Shown here piece after piece: positions 44,586 through 53,052 of a stretch of 64,000 bases of DNA. Below the pieces are notes generated by a model. It was not told the origin of the DNA and ran no database searches. It saw only the letters and a list, made by a program, of their open reading frames with translations. Numbering within the stretch: position 1 is the first letter of the stretch; every line of letters starts with the position of its first letter. Location: positions 1,798,001 through 1,862,000 of the forward strand of contig NZ_CP020738.1 of the NCBI RefSeq assembly GCF_002097715.1, written 5' to 3'. The position numbers and the translations under genes were made by a program. The stretch is from Burkholderia ubonensis subsp. mesacidophila. GTDB lineage: Bacteria; Pseudomonadota; Gammaproteobacteria; Burkholderiales; Burkholderiaceae.

Positions 44586-45911
44586 TCAGCGCGTCTCCTT
44601 GGCGGCAGCTGCGGCGTCGCCGCCCGGCGCGGGCAGCAGCGTGATCTCGACGCGCCGGTTGCGCGCGCGATTGGCCGGCGTGTCGTTCGGCGCGACCGGA
44701 TCGAGCGTGCCGCGCCCTTCCGCCGCCAGCCGCTCCGGACGGTCGAGCCGCGCCGCGAGCAGGCTGCGTACGCTTTCCGCGCGCTCGCGCGACAGGTCCC
44801 AGTTCGACGCGAAACGCGCGGTGTGCACCGGCGTGTCGTCGGTATAGCCGCTCACGCGCACGTTGCCGGGCACCTTGTTCAATGCATCGGCGACCCGCGT
44901 CAGCACCGGCAGGTAGCGATCGATCACCGACGTCGAGCCCGACTGGAACAGCCCGTCGCCGCGCAGCACGATCACGCTGCGATCCGCATCGTCGCGCACC
45001 GACACGAGCCCCGCCGCGATCTCCGGTTCGAGGAACTTCGCGATGCGCGGCGCGCTCGCGGGACGCGGCGCCGGTTGCGCGGGCTGCAGCTTCGGCACGT
45101 GCAGCGCATCGATCGACGCGAACAGCCGGTCCGAATGCCCGGCGAGCGCGATCCGCAGGCCCGCGAACACGCCGAAGCCGATCAGCAGCGCGAGCGCCGC
45201 GCACACCCACAGCGGCACCGTGAAGCGCCGCGTGACGTCGCGCGTGACGACATCGCGCCAGTGCGGCGACAGCGCCGGATCGAACTCGCCACGCACCGAG
45301 CGGATCGTCTGCGCGAGCTCGCGGCGCAGCGCGTCGAGCTGTGCGTGGCCGTTGTCGAGCACGCGATAGCGGCCCTCGAAGCCGAGCGCGAGACAGAAAT
45401 ACAGCAGCTCCAGCAGGTCCAGGTGCTGGCGCGGCTGCTGCGACAGCCGCTCGAGCAGGTGGAAGAACTTCTCGCCGCCCCAGGTCTCGTTGTGGAACGA
45501 CACGAGCAGGCTGTGCGACGACCACACGCTGCCGCCCCACGGCGTCAGCGCGGCGGCTTCGTCGAGCGCCGTGCACAGGCAGTAGCGCGCGCCGATGATC
45601 GCCTCGGACGCGACGCCCGCCTCCTGCGCGCGCGCCTCGAACTGCCGGATCTCGACCACGAGATGCTCGCGCAGCCACGCCGGGTTCGGATGATGGACGG
45701 TCGAGCGGATCTGCGGCACGAGGTTGAGCAGCGGGTTCGCGGCTGCGACGAGCGGATTCGTGCCGCTCGCGGCCCAGCGGCCCGGCCTCGGCTGCGATGT
45801 GGTCGGTCCGGCCGGGCCAGCCGCCGCATCGGCCGCCGCGTGCATGCCGCCCGGATTCGGCGGCACGAAGCCGCCTGCGCCGGCGGAGAACGAATCGGTA
45901 GAAGAGTTCAT
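44586..45911 (-). CDS. tssL: TssL/DotU with C-terminal OmpA-like domain
   Basis: A 441-residue evolved TssL. The cytosolic DotU domain spans about 55-225 (NPLLNLVPQIRSTVHHPN; RYCLCTALDEAA; ETWGGEKFFHLLERL; LYFCLALGFEGRY). One membrane helix is near 230-255 (VPLWVCAALALLIGFGVF). The periplasmic part ends in a peptidoglycan-binding OmpA-like fold (VSGYTDDTPV, then NRARNRRVEITLLP). The OmpA extension anchors the complex to the cell wall without a separate TagL. Confidence 0.97.
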   Translation of the reverse strand: MNSSTDSFSAGAGGFVPPNPGGMHAAADAAAGPAGPTTSQPRPGRWAASGTNPLVAAANPLLNLVPQIRSTVHHPNPAWLREHLVVEIRQFEARAQEAGVASEAIIGARYCLCTALDEAAALTPWGGSVWSSHSLLVSFHNETWGGEKFFHLLERLSQQPRQHLDLLELLYFCLALGFEGRYRVLDNGHAQLDALRRELAQTIRSVRGEFDPALSPHWRDVVTRDVTRRFTVPLWVCAALALLIGFGVFAGLRIALAGHSDRLFASIDALHVPKLQPAQPAPRPASAPRIAKFLEPEIAAGLVSVRDDADRSVIVLRGDGLFQSGSTSVIDRYLPVLTRVADALNKVPGNVRVSGYTDDTPVHTARFASNWDLSRERAESVRSLLAARLDRPERLAAEGRGTLDPVAPNDTPANRARNRRVEITLLPAPGGDAAAAAKETR

Positions 45912-45927
45912 CGCGTGCCTCCCGCCC

Positions 45928-47298
45928 TTATCCGCGTATCGCCCAGAACTCCATCGAGAGTCCCGGGAATTCGCCGGCCAGATGCAGCGCGAGACCGCCT
46001 GAGCGCGCGAGCTGCTTCCACAGGTCGCCGCCCTTGTCGATCTCGAAGTAGGTATGGCCCGCGTGATACGGAATCTGCCGCGGCGCGACCGGCAGCTGGC
46101 GCATCGCGATGCCCGGCAACTGCAGCTGCACGAGATCGCGGATGCGCTCGACGGGCCCGAGCTTCGCCTGCGCCGGAAAGCGCGCGCGCAGGCTGTCGGC
46201 CGGCACGTCCGCGCGCACCGCGAGCACGAAGCCCGCCGTGTCGCGCAGCGACGGATCGGCGAGCGTCGCGACCCGCATGCCGTTGCCCGCGTCGCGCAGC
46301 TCGATCTGGATCGCGTTCTGTTCGAGCACCGTCGACAGCGAGCGGCGCAGCTCGGCCATCAGTTCTCCGAAGCTCGCGCGCAAGTCGTCGTGCCGGTAGA
46401 TCGCGAGCGTCTGCGGCCGGCGGCCGGCCGCGGTGAACGTGCTCAGGTCGCACGCGAGCTTCAGCCAGTCGCAGAACAGCGTCTCCGGGTGCGCGGCAAC
46501 GTCCTGCTGCGCATGCCAGGTGAGCGCCAGATAGCGGTTGACGAGCTGCAGCAGCAGGAAATCCGCGACTTCCGACACGCCGCCGCGCCCCGGCTCCGAC
46601 AGCCGCGCGGCCAGCGCCTCGCTGCGCTGCGTCAGCAGCCCGTGCAGCTCGCGCGTGTGGCGCAGCAGCACCGGATCGTGCTGCGCAACGAGCCGCGGCG
46701 GGATGTAGCCGTCGTCGACCAGCAGCCGGCCGTCGGTGCGCCGCTCGACGATCCGCGCGACGCCGAGCGCGTGCCAGTCGCCCGTCAGTTCCGCTTCGAG
46801 CATCAGCCGCACGTTGAGGCGGCCCGTTTGCAGCAGCGCCGGGCCGAGCGCGACCGCGTTCGCGTCGGCGATCTCGTATTCGCGCACGACATAGCGCGCG
46901 ACCTCCGCGTCGCCTTCGCCGCCGAACGACACCTCCTCCGCACCGCCGCGCCAGTGCGGCAGCGCAAGCACAACGAGCTGGTCCTTCGCGTCGGCGGGCA
47001 CGTCGAACGGCTCGGGCAGGTCGTCCGGATGCGCGAGGTCGAACGGCGTGCCGTCGCGCATCACGCCCGACGCCGCGCGCAGCGCGACCTTGCCGAGCGC
47101 GAGCAGCTCACGATCGATCTCCAGCATGTCGAACCCCCAGCCGAACCCCAGCAGCGGCAGGCAGCGCAGGCTGACATAGCGTTCCCAATGCCGTTCGAGC
47201 TGCTGGAAATGCTGCGGCCGCAGGAACATCCCTTCGGTCCACACCACCCGCTGGCGCAGGGCCGCGACCGGCGTCGCTGACAATGACGGTTCGTTCAT
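45928..47298 (-). CDS. tssK: TssK baseplate-to-membrane adaptor
   Basis: A 456-residue TssK trimer subunit. It opens RVVWTEGMFLRPQHFQQLERH, nearly invariant, and contains GFDMLEIDRELLALGKVAL and DGYIPPRL. The end reads YHAGHTYFEIDKGGDLWKQL and ALHLAGEFPGLSMEFWAIRG. The ATG at 47298 overlaps the tssJ TGA (ATGA). TssK connects the wedge complex to TssL/TssM. Confidence 0.98.
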   Translation of the reverse strand: MNEPSLSATPVAALRQRVVWTEGMFLRPQHFQQLERHWERYVSLRCLPLLGFGWGFDMLEIDRELLALGKVALRAASGVMRDGTPFDLAHPDDLPEPFDVPADAKDQLVVLALPHWRGGAEEVSFGGEGDAEVARYVVREYEIADANAVALGPALLQTGRLNVRLMLEAELTGDWHALGVARIVERRTDGRLLVDDGYIPPRLVAQHDPVLLRHTRELHGLLTQRSEALAARLSEPGRGGVSEVADFLLLQLVNRYLALTWHAQQDVAAHPETLFCDWLKLACDLSTFTAAGRRPQTLAIYRHDDLRASFGELMAELRRSLSTVLEQNAIQIELRDAGNGMRVATLADPSLRDTAGFVLAVRADVPADSLRARFPAQAKLGPVERIRDLVQLQLPGIAMRQLPVAPRQIPYHAGHTYFEIDKGGDLWKQLARSGGLALHLAGEFPGLSMEFWAIRG

Positions 47299-47813
47299 GG
47301 GCGCCCCCGTGCATCGCCGCCCAGCCCGATCCCGCCGTTGCGCACCGCGATCGACAGCTTCAGTTCGCCCGGCGAGGTCTGCCAGAACTTGTAGGCATTG
47401 AGCTGCTTCGCGCGCGGCAGTGGCACCGTGAGCCGCCAGCGGTTCTTGTCGAGCACGCGGTATTCGGCGACGACGCCGAGCGCGCCCGCCTCCACGTTGC
47501 CGCGGTAATGCAGCGTGCGCGCCTCGCCCGGCCGCAGGATGATGCGGTCGACGCCGAGCAGGTCCGCGCCGAGCACGCCCTCCGGCTTGTCCTGAAGCGA
47601 GAAGAAATCCGCGCTCTCGAATGCCGACGCGGCCTTGAGCTGGAACACCTTCAGCACGATCGGCGACGGCTTGCGGTTGAGGTCCGGGTTGACGTCGGGC
47701 GCGACGTCGACCGTGATCGCATACGGTACTGCCGCGGCACGCTCCGACGCGCCGCATCCCGGGAGCAGCAGCACGCACCCCAGGACGATGAACCCACCGG
47801 ACCGCCCTCGCAT
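47295..47813 (-). CDS. tssJ: TssJ outer-membrane lipoprotein
   Basis: A 172-residue lipoprotein. The signal sequence from the ATG at 47813 reads MRGRSGGFIVLGCVLLLPGC with the lipobox LPGC. The body has VVLKVFQLK-type strands (IVLKVFQLKAASAFESADFFSL) and ends in a KFWQ segment, as in TssJ. GAGGATC lies upstream of this ATG, while the 26 codons before it look like 5' untranslated sequence. It is the first gene of the minus-strand T6SS unit, so the main promoter lies between here and 48433. Confidence 0.95.
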   Translation of the reverse strand: MRGRSGGFIVLGCVLLLPGCGASERAAAVPYAITVDVAPDVNPDLNRKPSPIVLKVFQLKAASAFESADFFSLQDKPEGVLGADLLGVDRIILRPGEARTLHYRGNVEAGALGVVAEYRVLDKNRWRLTVPLPRAKQLNAYKFWQTSPGELKLSIAVRNGGIGLGGDARGRP

Positions 47814-47894
47814 ATTCGATCCTCGCAGCGCAATCAGTCTCCACCGGTTTCCCGACGACGGAAACCGGCCCGATCCTTGAATCATGGACAACGA

Positions 47895-47951
47895 TTCATT
47901 CGGTAATTATGTAATCCAGCTTTCCTTTCATCGCGATTTCATTCGGCAATT
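47895..47951. repeat. Two direct repeats TTCATTCGGYAATT, 43 bp apart
   Basis: TTCATTCGGTAATT at 47895-47908 and TTCATTCGGCAATT at 47938-47951 match at 13 of 14 positions and are both preceded by CGAT. The 43-bp period is close to four helical turns, so both would lie on the same DNA face, about 80 and 125 bases upstream of the tssJ start. This fits a dimeric activator or repressor of the T6SS operon. Confidence 0.5.
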
Positions 47952-48022
47952 TATTCATTTAAAAGCCGGGTCGAATCACCCATGTTTTCCGAAAAACCCG
48001 AATCTTAAAATGGAAATCAATT

Positions 48023-48034
48023 GGAATCGATTCC
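48023..48034. promoter_or_regulatory. Perfect palindrome GGAATCGATTCC
   Basis: A 12-bp perfect palindrome in the divergent T6SS control region. Regulator unknown. Confidence 0.3.
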
Positions 48035-48323
48035 CGACCGGTTCCCGGATGCGTTGCTTGCCGACGCGGCACGAATCTCGTATGCGGACACCCATCAGAC
48101 GAACGCGACGCACCCTCCGCCGGCCTGGAAGCCGGCAGCGGCATGCGACTCGGGTGAGGTGCCAAGCTGTTCACGCCGCCGGAATAAACGGCCCGCTTTT
48201 ACGCACATGGATGAGCGCTTCAAAACAACTGACGAAACCAAAAATCACACCGAACTATAGGTTCGATTTTCCGGATTCACAAGGCGCATTCCGAATCAAA
48301 TAAGGCGATCTCGCGGGATTATT

Positions 48324-48338
48324 GTTTCAAGATGAAAC
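48324..48338. promoter_or_regulatory. Palindrome GTTTCA-N3-TGAAAC upstream of the lipoprotein gene
   Basis: Perfect 6-bp arms, about 95 bases before the lipoprotein start. Similar but not identical in spacing to the repeat upstream of the S53 peptidase. Confidence 0.3.
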
Positions 48339-48433
48339 GAAACGTAACAGCCTGTCCGGTTCCGATGATTGGCACTAGAATCCAACAGCACCGCGCGTCA
48401 CCCGTCCAATCACTGGAATCCGTCCAAACAAGA

Positions 48434-48847
48434 ATGAAAGGCCGTTTCTCGCTGGTTGTCTGCCTTGGCCTCGTGCTGCTGGGCATGAGCGGCTGCAGCA
48501 GCACGTCCACGAGCACTTCCACGAGCACTTCCGCGACCCAGTCGGCCGCGCGCGCCGCGGTCGACAGCGCGCGCGCCGCGTACGCCGCGGGCGACTACGG
48601 CCGCACGATTGCGATCCTTGGCCATGCGCGCGAAATCGACGGCGCTGACGTCGGCACGCAGGTCGCCGCACACAAGCTGCTCGCGTTCAGCTACTGCGTG
48701 ACGAACCGCGTCGCGACGTGCCGGGCCGAGTTCTCGAAGATTCTCGATCTCAATCCGCGCTTCGAGCTGTCCCCCGCCGAGAAGGGGCATCCGATCTGGG
48801 GACCGGCGTTCGAGGCCGCGCGCCGCAGACATGCGTCGGCATCCTGA
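48434..48847 (+). CDS. T6SS-associated TPR-like lipoprotein
   Basis: A 137-residue lipoprotein. MKGRFSLVVCLGLVLLGMSGC is a type II signal peptide with lipobox MSGC, then a Ser-Thr repeat linker, then a helical TPR-like unit (AYAAGDYGRTIAILGHAREI; THE next helix pair runs HKLLAFSYCVTNRVATCRAEF) and the end motif LSPAEKGHPIWGPAFEAAR. The ATG at 48434 starts the signal peptide; the frame is open from 48332 but that part does not look coding. It lies 48 bases before tagH and is divergent from tssJ. Similar small lipoproteins occur beside tagH in other Burkholderia T6SS loci; a role in outer-membrane assembly is possible. Confidence 0.85.
   Translation: MKGRFSLVVCLGLVLLGMSGCSSTSTSTSTSTSATQSAARAAVDSARAAYAAGDYGRTIAILGHAREIDGADVGTQVAAHKLLAFSYCVTNRVATCRAEFSKILDLNPRFELSPAEKGHPIWGPAFEAARRRHASAS
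48509..48532. repeat. Tandem 12-bp repeat coding a Ser-Thr linker
   Basis: Two exact copies of ACGAGCACTTCC, preceded by a degenerate copy, encode the TST linker after the lipid anchor. Copy change would keep the frame. Confidence 0.75.
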
Positions 48848-48895
48848 ACAAACCGGTTTCCCGGCGAGCGCTTCATCCAGCGAGCGACGTCTGAC

Positions 48896-50296
48896 ATGCA
48901 ACTGATCGTGATCGAACACGCCGGCGAGCCGGTCGGCAGCGACCGCTTCGACGCCGTCGTGTTTCGCCCGCCGGGCGGCACCATCGGCCGCGACGGAGAC
49001 AATCATCTCGTGCTGCGCGACGAGACGCGGCAGATCTCGCGGCTGCAGGCGCTGCTGCAGGTCGGCGACGACGCGTGCCTGCTGAAGAACCTCAGCAGCG
49101 TGTCCACCATCGAAGTGAACCGCGTGCCGATCGCGTATGCGCAGGAGCGGCCGCTCAACGACGGCGACATCGTCCGGATCGGGCCTTACGTGCTGCGCGC
49201 GGAGCGCGAGGACGCGGTTGCACCCACGGTCGACATGACGGGCGGCGCACGCGATCCGGTTGCGTCAAGCGACGACACGAAGGGGGCAGGCAATCGCCTG
49301 TGGGGGCGGCTGCACGACCGTTTCGCGCGCGGCAAGACGCCGGACGAAGCCGCGCCGCGGGCGCCGGCCGGCAAGGACGGCAAGCCTGCGGCGCGCGCCG
49401 CCGCGGCGCCGTCGTCCGGGCCGCCGCGCGACCTGCATCAGTTGTCTATCGATCCGCTCGATCTGTTCGCGCAACCGTCGGGCGACAACGGTTCTCCGGC
49501 CGATGCCGAACACAACGATGCGCACCGCGCGTCCGAAGGATCGCAACGCTCATTTACGCAGGCCGACCATGCGCCCGAATGGACGCAGCATGTGCGCGTG
49601 CAGCCTGCTGCGGCCTCCGCCGAAACGCCCGACGTCGATGCTGATGCCGATGCGGACGCCCCGCCGCCCGCCGCGCACGCGCCGGAACCCGCGACGCCGG
49701 ACGCGCTGCTGCGCGCGTTCTTCGAAGGTGCCGGGATCGACGCCGCCGACCCGCATCGATGGTCGGCGGAGCAGTTGTATATCGCCGGCCAGCTGCTCGC
49801 GCTGTTCGCGAACGGCACGGTCGAGCTGCTGTCGTCGCGCAGCATCCTGAAGCGCGAGGTGAAGGCGCATATGACGATGCTGCTCGACCGGGAGAACAAT
49901 CCGCTGAAGCTGCTGCCGGACGGCGGCGCGGTGCTGCGGCAGATGTTCGGGTTGCCGCTGCCCGGCTTCATGACGCCGCAGAGCGCGGTTCAGGATGCGT
50001 TCCAGGATCTGCACGCGCACCAGATCGGCATGGTCGCCGGCATGCGCGCCGCGCTGATGGACCTGCTGACGCGCTTCTCGCCGCAGCGCCTGCGCGAGCG
50101 CGACGACACGCCGCGGCCGTGGTACGAGAAGCATCTGCCGGTGCTGTACAAGGCGCGGATGTGGGACCGCTATGCGGCGACGCATCGCGATACGGTGTTC
50201 GCGATCGAGGACGATTTCGCGTCGGTGTTCGGGAAGGCGTTTTTGGCGGCGTATGACGCGGAGGTGGAGAGTTATCGGGGGAGCGGCCGGCATTGA
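48896..50296 (+). CDS. tagH: TagH: FHA-domain T6SS protein
   Basis: A 466-residue protein. The N-terminal FHA domain (about 1-105) has GGTIGRDGDNHLVL, the phosphothreonine-binding GRD/SR layout (ISRLQALLQ) and SVSTIEVNRVP. A long acidic, Ala/Pro-rich linker follows (about 110-270). The C-terminal domain, from LLRAFFEGAGIDAADP, contains SRSILKREVKAHMTMLLDRENNPLK and LPGFMTPQSAVQDAFQDLHAHQIGM, the TagH family signature. In the family it is the target of PpkA and of TagF. It is the second gene of the plus-strand pair. Confidence 0.96.
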   Translation: MQLIVIEHAGEPVGSDRFDAVVFRPPGGTIGRDGDNHLVLRDETRQISRLQALLQVGDDACLLKNLSSVSTIEVNRVPIAYAQERPLNDGDIVRIGPYVLRAEREDAVAPTVDMTGGARDPVASSDDTKGAGNRLWGRLHDRFARGKTPDEAAPRAPAGKDGKPAARAAAAPSSGPPRDLHQLSIDPLDLFAQPSGDNGSPADAEHNDAHRASEGSQRSFTQADHAPEWTQHVRVQPAAASAETPDVDADADADAPPPAAHAPEPATPDALLRAFFEGAGIDAADPHRWSAEQLYIAGQLLALFANGTVELLSSRSILKREVKAHMTMLLDRENNPLKLLPDGGAVLRQMFGLPLPGFMTPQSAVQDAFQDLHAHQIGMVAGMRAALMDLLTRFSPQRLRERDDTPRPWYEKHLPVLYKARMWDRYAATHRDTVFAIEDDFASVFGKAFLAAYDAEVESYRGSGRH

Positions 50297-50340
50297 AGGG
50301 GCGGATGCCGGCCGCGACGCATGGGTCTGCGCGATGAACG

Positions 50341-50712
50341 TCAAACCAGCGGCGGATGAACCGCCTGCTTCAAGCCGCTCGAGTAGTGCTTGTAGTCCCA
50401 AGCCACGCTATCGCCGGGTTGCAGGGTGTAGACGGCACATGACACGTCAGGCATCTGGCCGTTGACGAAATACACCCACCAGTAGCCGTTACCGCCCTGG
50501 TTCGCTTCTACCCCACTCAAGGCCGTAATGAACAGGCTGGCGCCTGAACCCTGCCATTGCGGGTTGAGGGCGGGCGACACGCCGTCGGCCGTCAGCAGAT
50601 CGAATACGGTTGTCACGCCGGGGGCAATCGCGATGCTGTCGTTCGCTTGCCACGGTGGATTGTGAAATTCAGAACCCCAATCGACGAATTGATTCGCTAC
50701 CGAGTTGGCCAT
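50341..50712 (-). CDS. Small DUF4430-like protein
   Basis: A 123-residue protein without a clear signal peptide. The C-terminal half reads GYWWVYFVNGQMPDVSCAVY and LQPGDSVAWDYKHY, the pattern of DUF4430/transcobalamin-C-type beta domains (an aromatic VNG turn, then GD.V.W). The N-terminal part SVANQFVDWGSEFHNPPW is not recognised. The ATG at 50712 has GGAGATC six bases upstream, so the longer open frame is not used. It converges on tagH with a 44-base gap. Function unknown; adjacency to the T6SS is only suggestive. Confidence 0.75.
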   Translation of the reverse strand: MANSVANQFVDWGSEFHNPPWQANDSIAIAPGVTTVFDLLTADGVSPALNPQWQGSGASLFITALSGVEANQGGNGYWWVYFVNGQMPDVSCAVYTLQPGDSVAWDYKHYSSGLKQAVHPPLV

Positions 50713-50872
50713 GACGATCTCCGTATTGGTGGTTGATGCCTGAACTGCACCCCTCTGTTCCCTTTCGTTGTTTGTTGAAAGTGCCAGGTTCTGACCTGGG
50801 TGCCGGAAAGCCATATCGATTGCACGTCGATCGCTCGATTCAAGCGGATCGCCAAATCGCAGGCGTAGCCAA

Positions 50873-51338
50873 TCACGGGCGATCTGTTTCAATCAGGCCG
50901 CGCCGCGCGGTGATTGTTGCAAGCTCTATCAGCATGATCCCCGTTTCGTATGGCGCAGTTTTCATTCCGCTATTGCAGGCGCCTTTGCCGTCCGTGAAAT
51001 CCTGATATTCGTATTGATCAGAGAATAGGCGATGGACCGGCACCCCGCAATGTTGCTCGAACCCGCGAGACTCACTGCTTGATCGGTCATCGTAGTCATT
51101 CAGATACTCCGTTTTCCCCGGCGCCCTACGTCTCTTTAACTCGGCAGCGCACACCGGCCGGTAAGCAGCCATACGCCGGTTCTGTCTTGCTGATGCTCGT
51201 CGGGTCCGAAGTGAAGGGCCCGCGCCGATAACCCGTGCCGACCGAAGGAATCTGGTTGCGAGAGAAGTCGCCCGGCATGCCCCCCATCCCGGTTGGCGCC
51301 GCTCGGCGAAGAGATGACTGCGATGGTGGTCTGGCCAT
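50873..51338 (-). pseudogene. Probable frameshifted remnant of an unrecognised protein
   Basis: Two overlapping minus-strand frames look protein-like in turn. The first (51338 to 51126) reads MGGMPGDFSRNQIPSVGTGY and PTSISKTEPAYGCLPAGVRC before a stop. The second, from about 51160 to 50873, reads KTEYLNDYDDRSSSESRGFE, QHCGVPVHRLFSDQYEYQDF and MKTAPYETGIMLIELATITA. Together they suggest one gene split by a frameshift near 51130-51170, with no start codon resolved. I do not know the family. The interval 50713-51554 holds nothing else I can support. Confidence 0.4.
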
Positions 51339-51554
51339 GCGACGAGGGGCGAACGCTCCCTCGAAGTCAGACTCGTCGAATCAACCGACACTGAGCACGA
51401 AGCTGCGAACTTCCGCTATGGCGCATCTTGATTAGTCTGGAGAATTTGTGGCGCGTGACCGCCTCAACTATACTGGCCCGCCATCATCGGCCCGACGATG
51501 GCCCAATCGGCGGTCGAACTTACGCCGAACCGAACAATAACGCTATCGACGAGG

Positions 51555-52958
51555 ATGCCGACCTTGCCCTTCCCGCACCGTGATCATTTCCGAAGCTGCG
51601 CTCGTGTATTGACGATCGCGACAGCCGCAGCCCTGCTCGTCATGGGCGGCGCCGGCTGCAAGCGCAAAGCCGCGTCTGCAGCTACCGGCGCGTCAGCCGT
51701 TGCGGCCGCCACCGCTTCTGAGTCCACTGCTGCACCGGCAGTGGCGGAGCACGCGTCGACTCCGCCATTGATCAACGTGGCCGGGTTGTCGCAAGGCGCG
51801 TTCGTGGTCGACAAGGATGCCTCCAATGACAAATGGATGCTCATGCTGGACGAGGTGCCGGACTCGATAGGCGTGACGGCCAACGGTGACCGCTACGAGG
51901 CGGTCATTGCGCTGGCGGCTCCCGCGAGAATCCAGGCATTGCGCTTCGACCGCATTGCCGAGATGGGCGCCGCGCGCCACGCGCAGGTGCAGGCATCGGA
52001 CCAAAGCGAAAACGGACCGTGGCAGACGGTCTACGACACCGATCTACCCGCCCTCGCACAACTTGACAGCAAGACAGTCACTGCGCGAGCGACATTCGAG
52101 AAGCCGGTCACGGCGCGTTGGCTGCGCGTGACGCTGACGCGCGGATCCGACGGTTCCGGCACCATCAGCCTCAAGCAGTTCATGGCGTTGGGCGAATTCG
52201 TCCCGGGTGAGCAGGCAACGCGCGACGTCAGCGGGGTCTACGAATTCGGCATCGCCTTCGACATGAGCGATTTCGTCGCAATCAAACAGGACGGCGGTAC
52301 GATCCGCGGCTGCTATGGCGCGGGCGACTTCAACGGCGGCAACGTCAAGTTGCGAAAAATTGCCGGCACGTTCGAAGGAGGCATGGAGCCGAACGGTTAC
52401 CTGCGCTACCTGCGTCACAGCGACGACGAAGCATGGCGCGGCGTGATGAGCTTCAGCCCCAAAGCAGATTTGGCTGCCGCCCAGGAATTTCCTGCAGCGC
52501 TTGGCGCGAGCGAGGTTTCGATCCAGAAGACCAGGCATAGTGTGGGGCGGAAGGTTGCGGCTTACCAGAACACCTGCCCAGGACTCGCAACGGATACGGT
52601 GAGCGGCGCACTGGAACAAAACAAGCGCGTCACGCTGTACGGCGTGAACTTCGATCTCGACGCAGCCACGCTGCGCCCTGACAGCCGCCCGGCGCTGGAC
52701 AGCGTGGTCAAAGCCGTCAACGCTCATCAGGACTGGAAGCTCGCGATCGAAGGCCACACGGACAACACGGGCGGCGACGTGCACAACCAGGCGCTTTCGC
52801 AACAGCGTGCCGCCACCGTGCGCGAATACCTGATCAATGCCGGCATCGCGGCGGATCGTCTGGTGGCCCAAGGCTTCGGCGCTAGCCGTCCGGTTGCGGC
52901 CAATGCCACTCCGGTCGGACGGGCGCAAAACCGCCGCGTCGAAGTGGCGGTGCAATGA
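51555..52958 (+). CDS. Lipoprotein with discoidin-like and C-terminal OmpA domains
   Basis: A 467-residue envelope protein. A lipoprotein signal ends LLVMGGAGC (lipobox GAGC), then a Ser/Thr/Ala linker. Residues about 85-215 look like a discoidin (F5/8 type C) beta sandwich (RIQALRFDRIAEMG; PVTARWLRVTLTRG; ISLKQFMALGEF). The C-terminal OmpA domain is clear: FDLDAATLRPDSRPAL, AIEGHTDNTGGDVHNQALS, then NRRVEVAVQ. OmpA domains bind peptidoglycan. The start is uncertain: ATG at 51555 has GAGG directly against it, and ATG at 51498 is also in frame. The following genes on the same strand are small exported proteins. Confidence 0.88.
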   Translation: MPTLPFPHRDHFRSCARVLTIATAAALLVMGGAGCKRKAASAATGASAVAAATASESTAAPAVAEHASTPPLINVAGLSQGAFVVDKDASNDKWMLMLDEVPDSIGVTANGDRYEAVIALAAPARIQALRFDRIAEMGAARHAQVQASDQSENGPWQTVYDTDLPALAQLDSKTVTARATFEKPVTARWLRVTLTRGSDGSGTISLKQFMALGEFVPGEQATRDVSGVYEFGIAFDMSDFVAIKQDGGTIRGCYGAGDFNGGNVKLRKIAGTFEGGMEPNGYLRYLRHSDDEAWRGVMSFSPKADLAAAQEFPAALGASEVSIQKTRHSVGRKVAAYQNTCPGLATDTVSGALEQNKRVTLYGVNFDLDAATLRPDSRPALDSVVKAVNAHQDWKLAIEGHTDNTGGDVHNQALSQQRAATVREYLINAGIAADRLVAQGFGASRPVAANATPVGRAQNRRVEVAVQ

Positions 52959-53052
52959 TCCCTGTCGCGCGTCGGGCGCGCCGTTGCGTCGGCGCGCATG
53001 GCCGGGCGGCATTTGAAACGTTGTGGCGAACAACAATGACGAGGAGGTGTAA

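Larger units (their letters stand above)
47814..48433. promoter_or_regulatory. Divergent T6SS control region
   Basis: About 620 non-coding bases between tssJ and the lipoprotein-tagH pair, distinctly AT-rich in 47880-48030 and 48230-48350. Notable pieces are a 14-bp direct repeat (47895 and 47938), a perfect 12-bp palindrome (48023-48034) and a GTTTCA-N3-TGAAAC palindrome (48324-48338). No clean sigma-70 or sigma-54 promoter is recognised; a TGGCAC near 48371 has no TTGC partner. Confidence 0.6.

Noticed and set aside
48365..48390. TGGCAC as a sigma-54 promoter before the lipoprotein gene
   Set aside because: No TTGC element at the required spacing.
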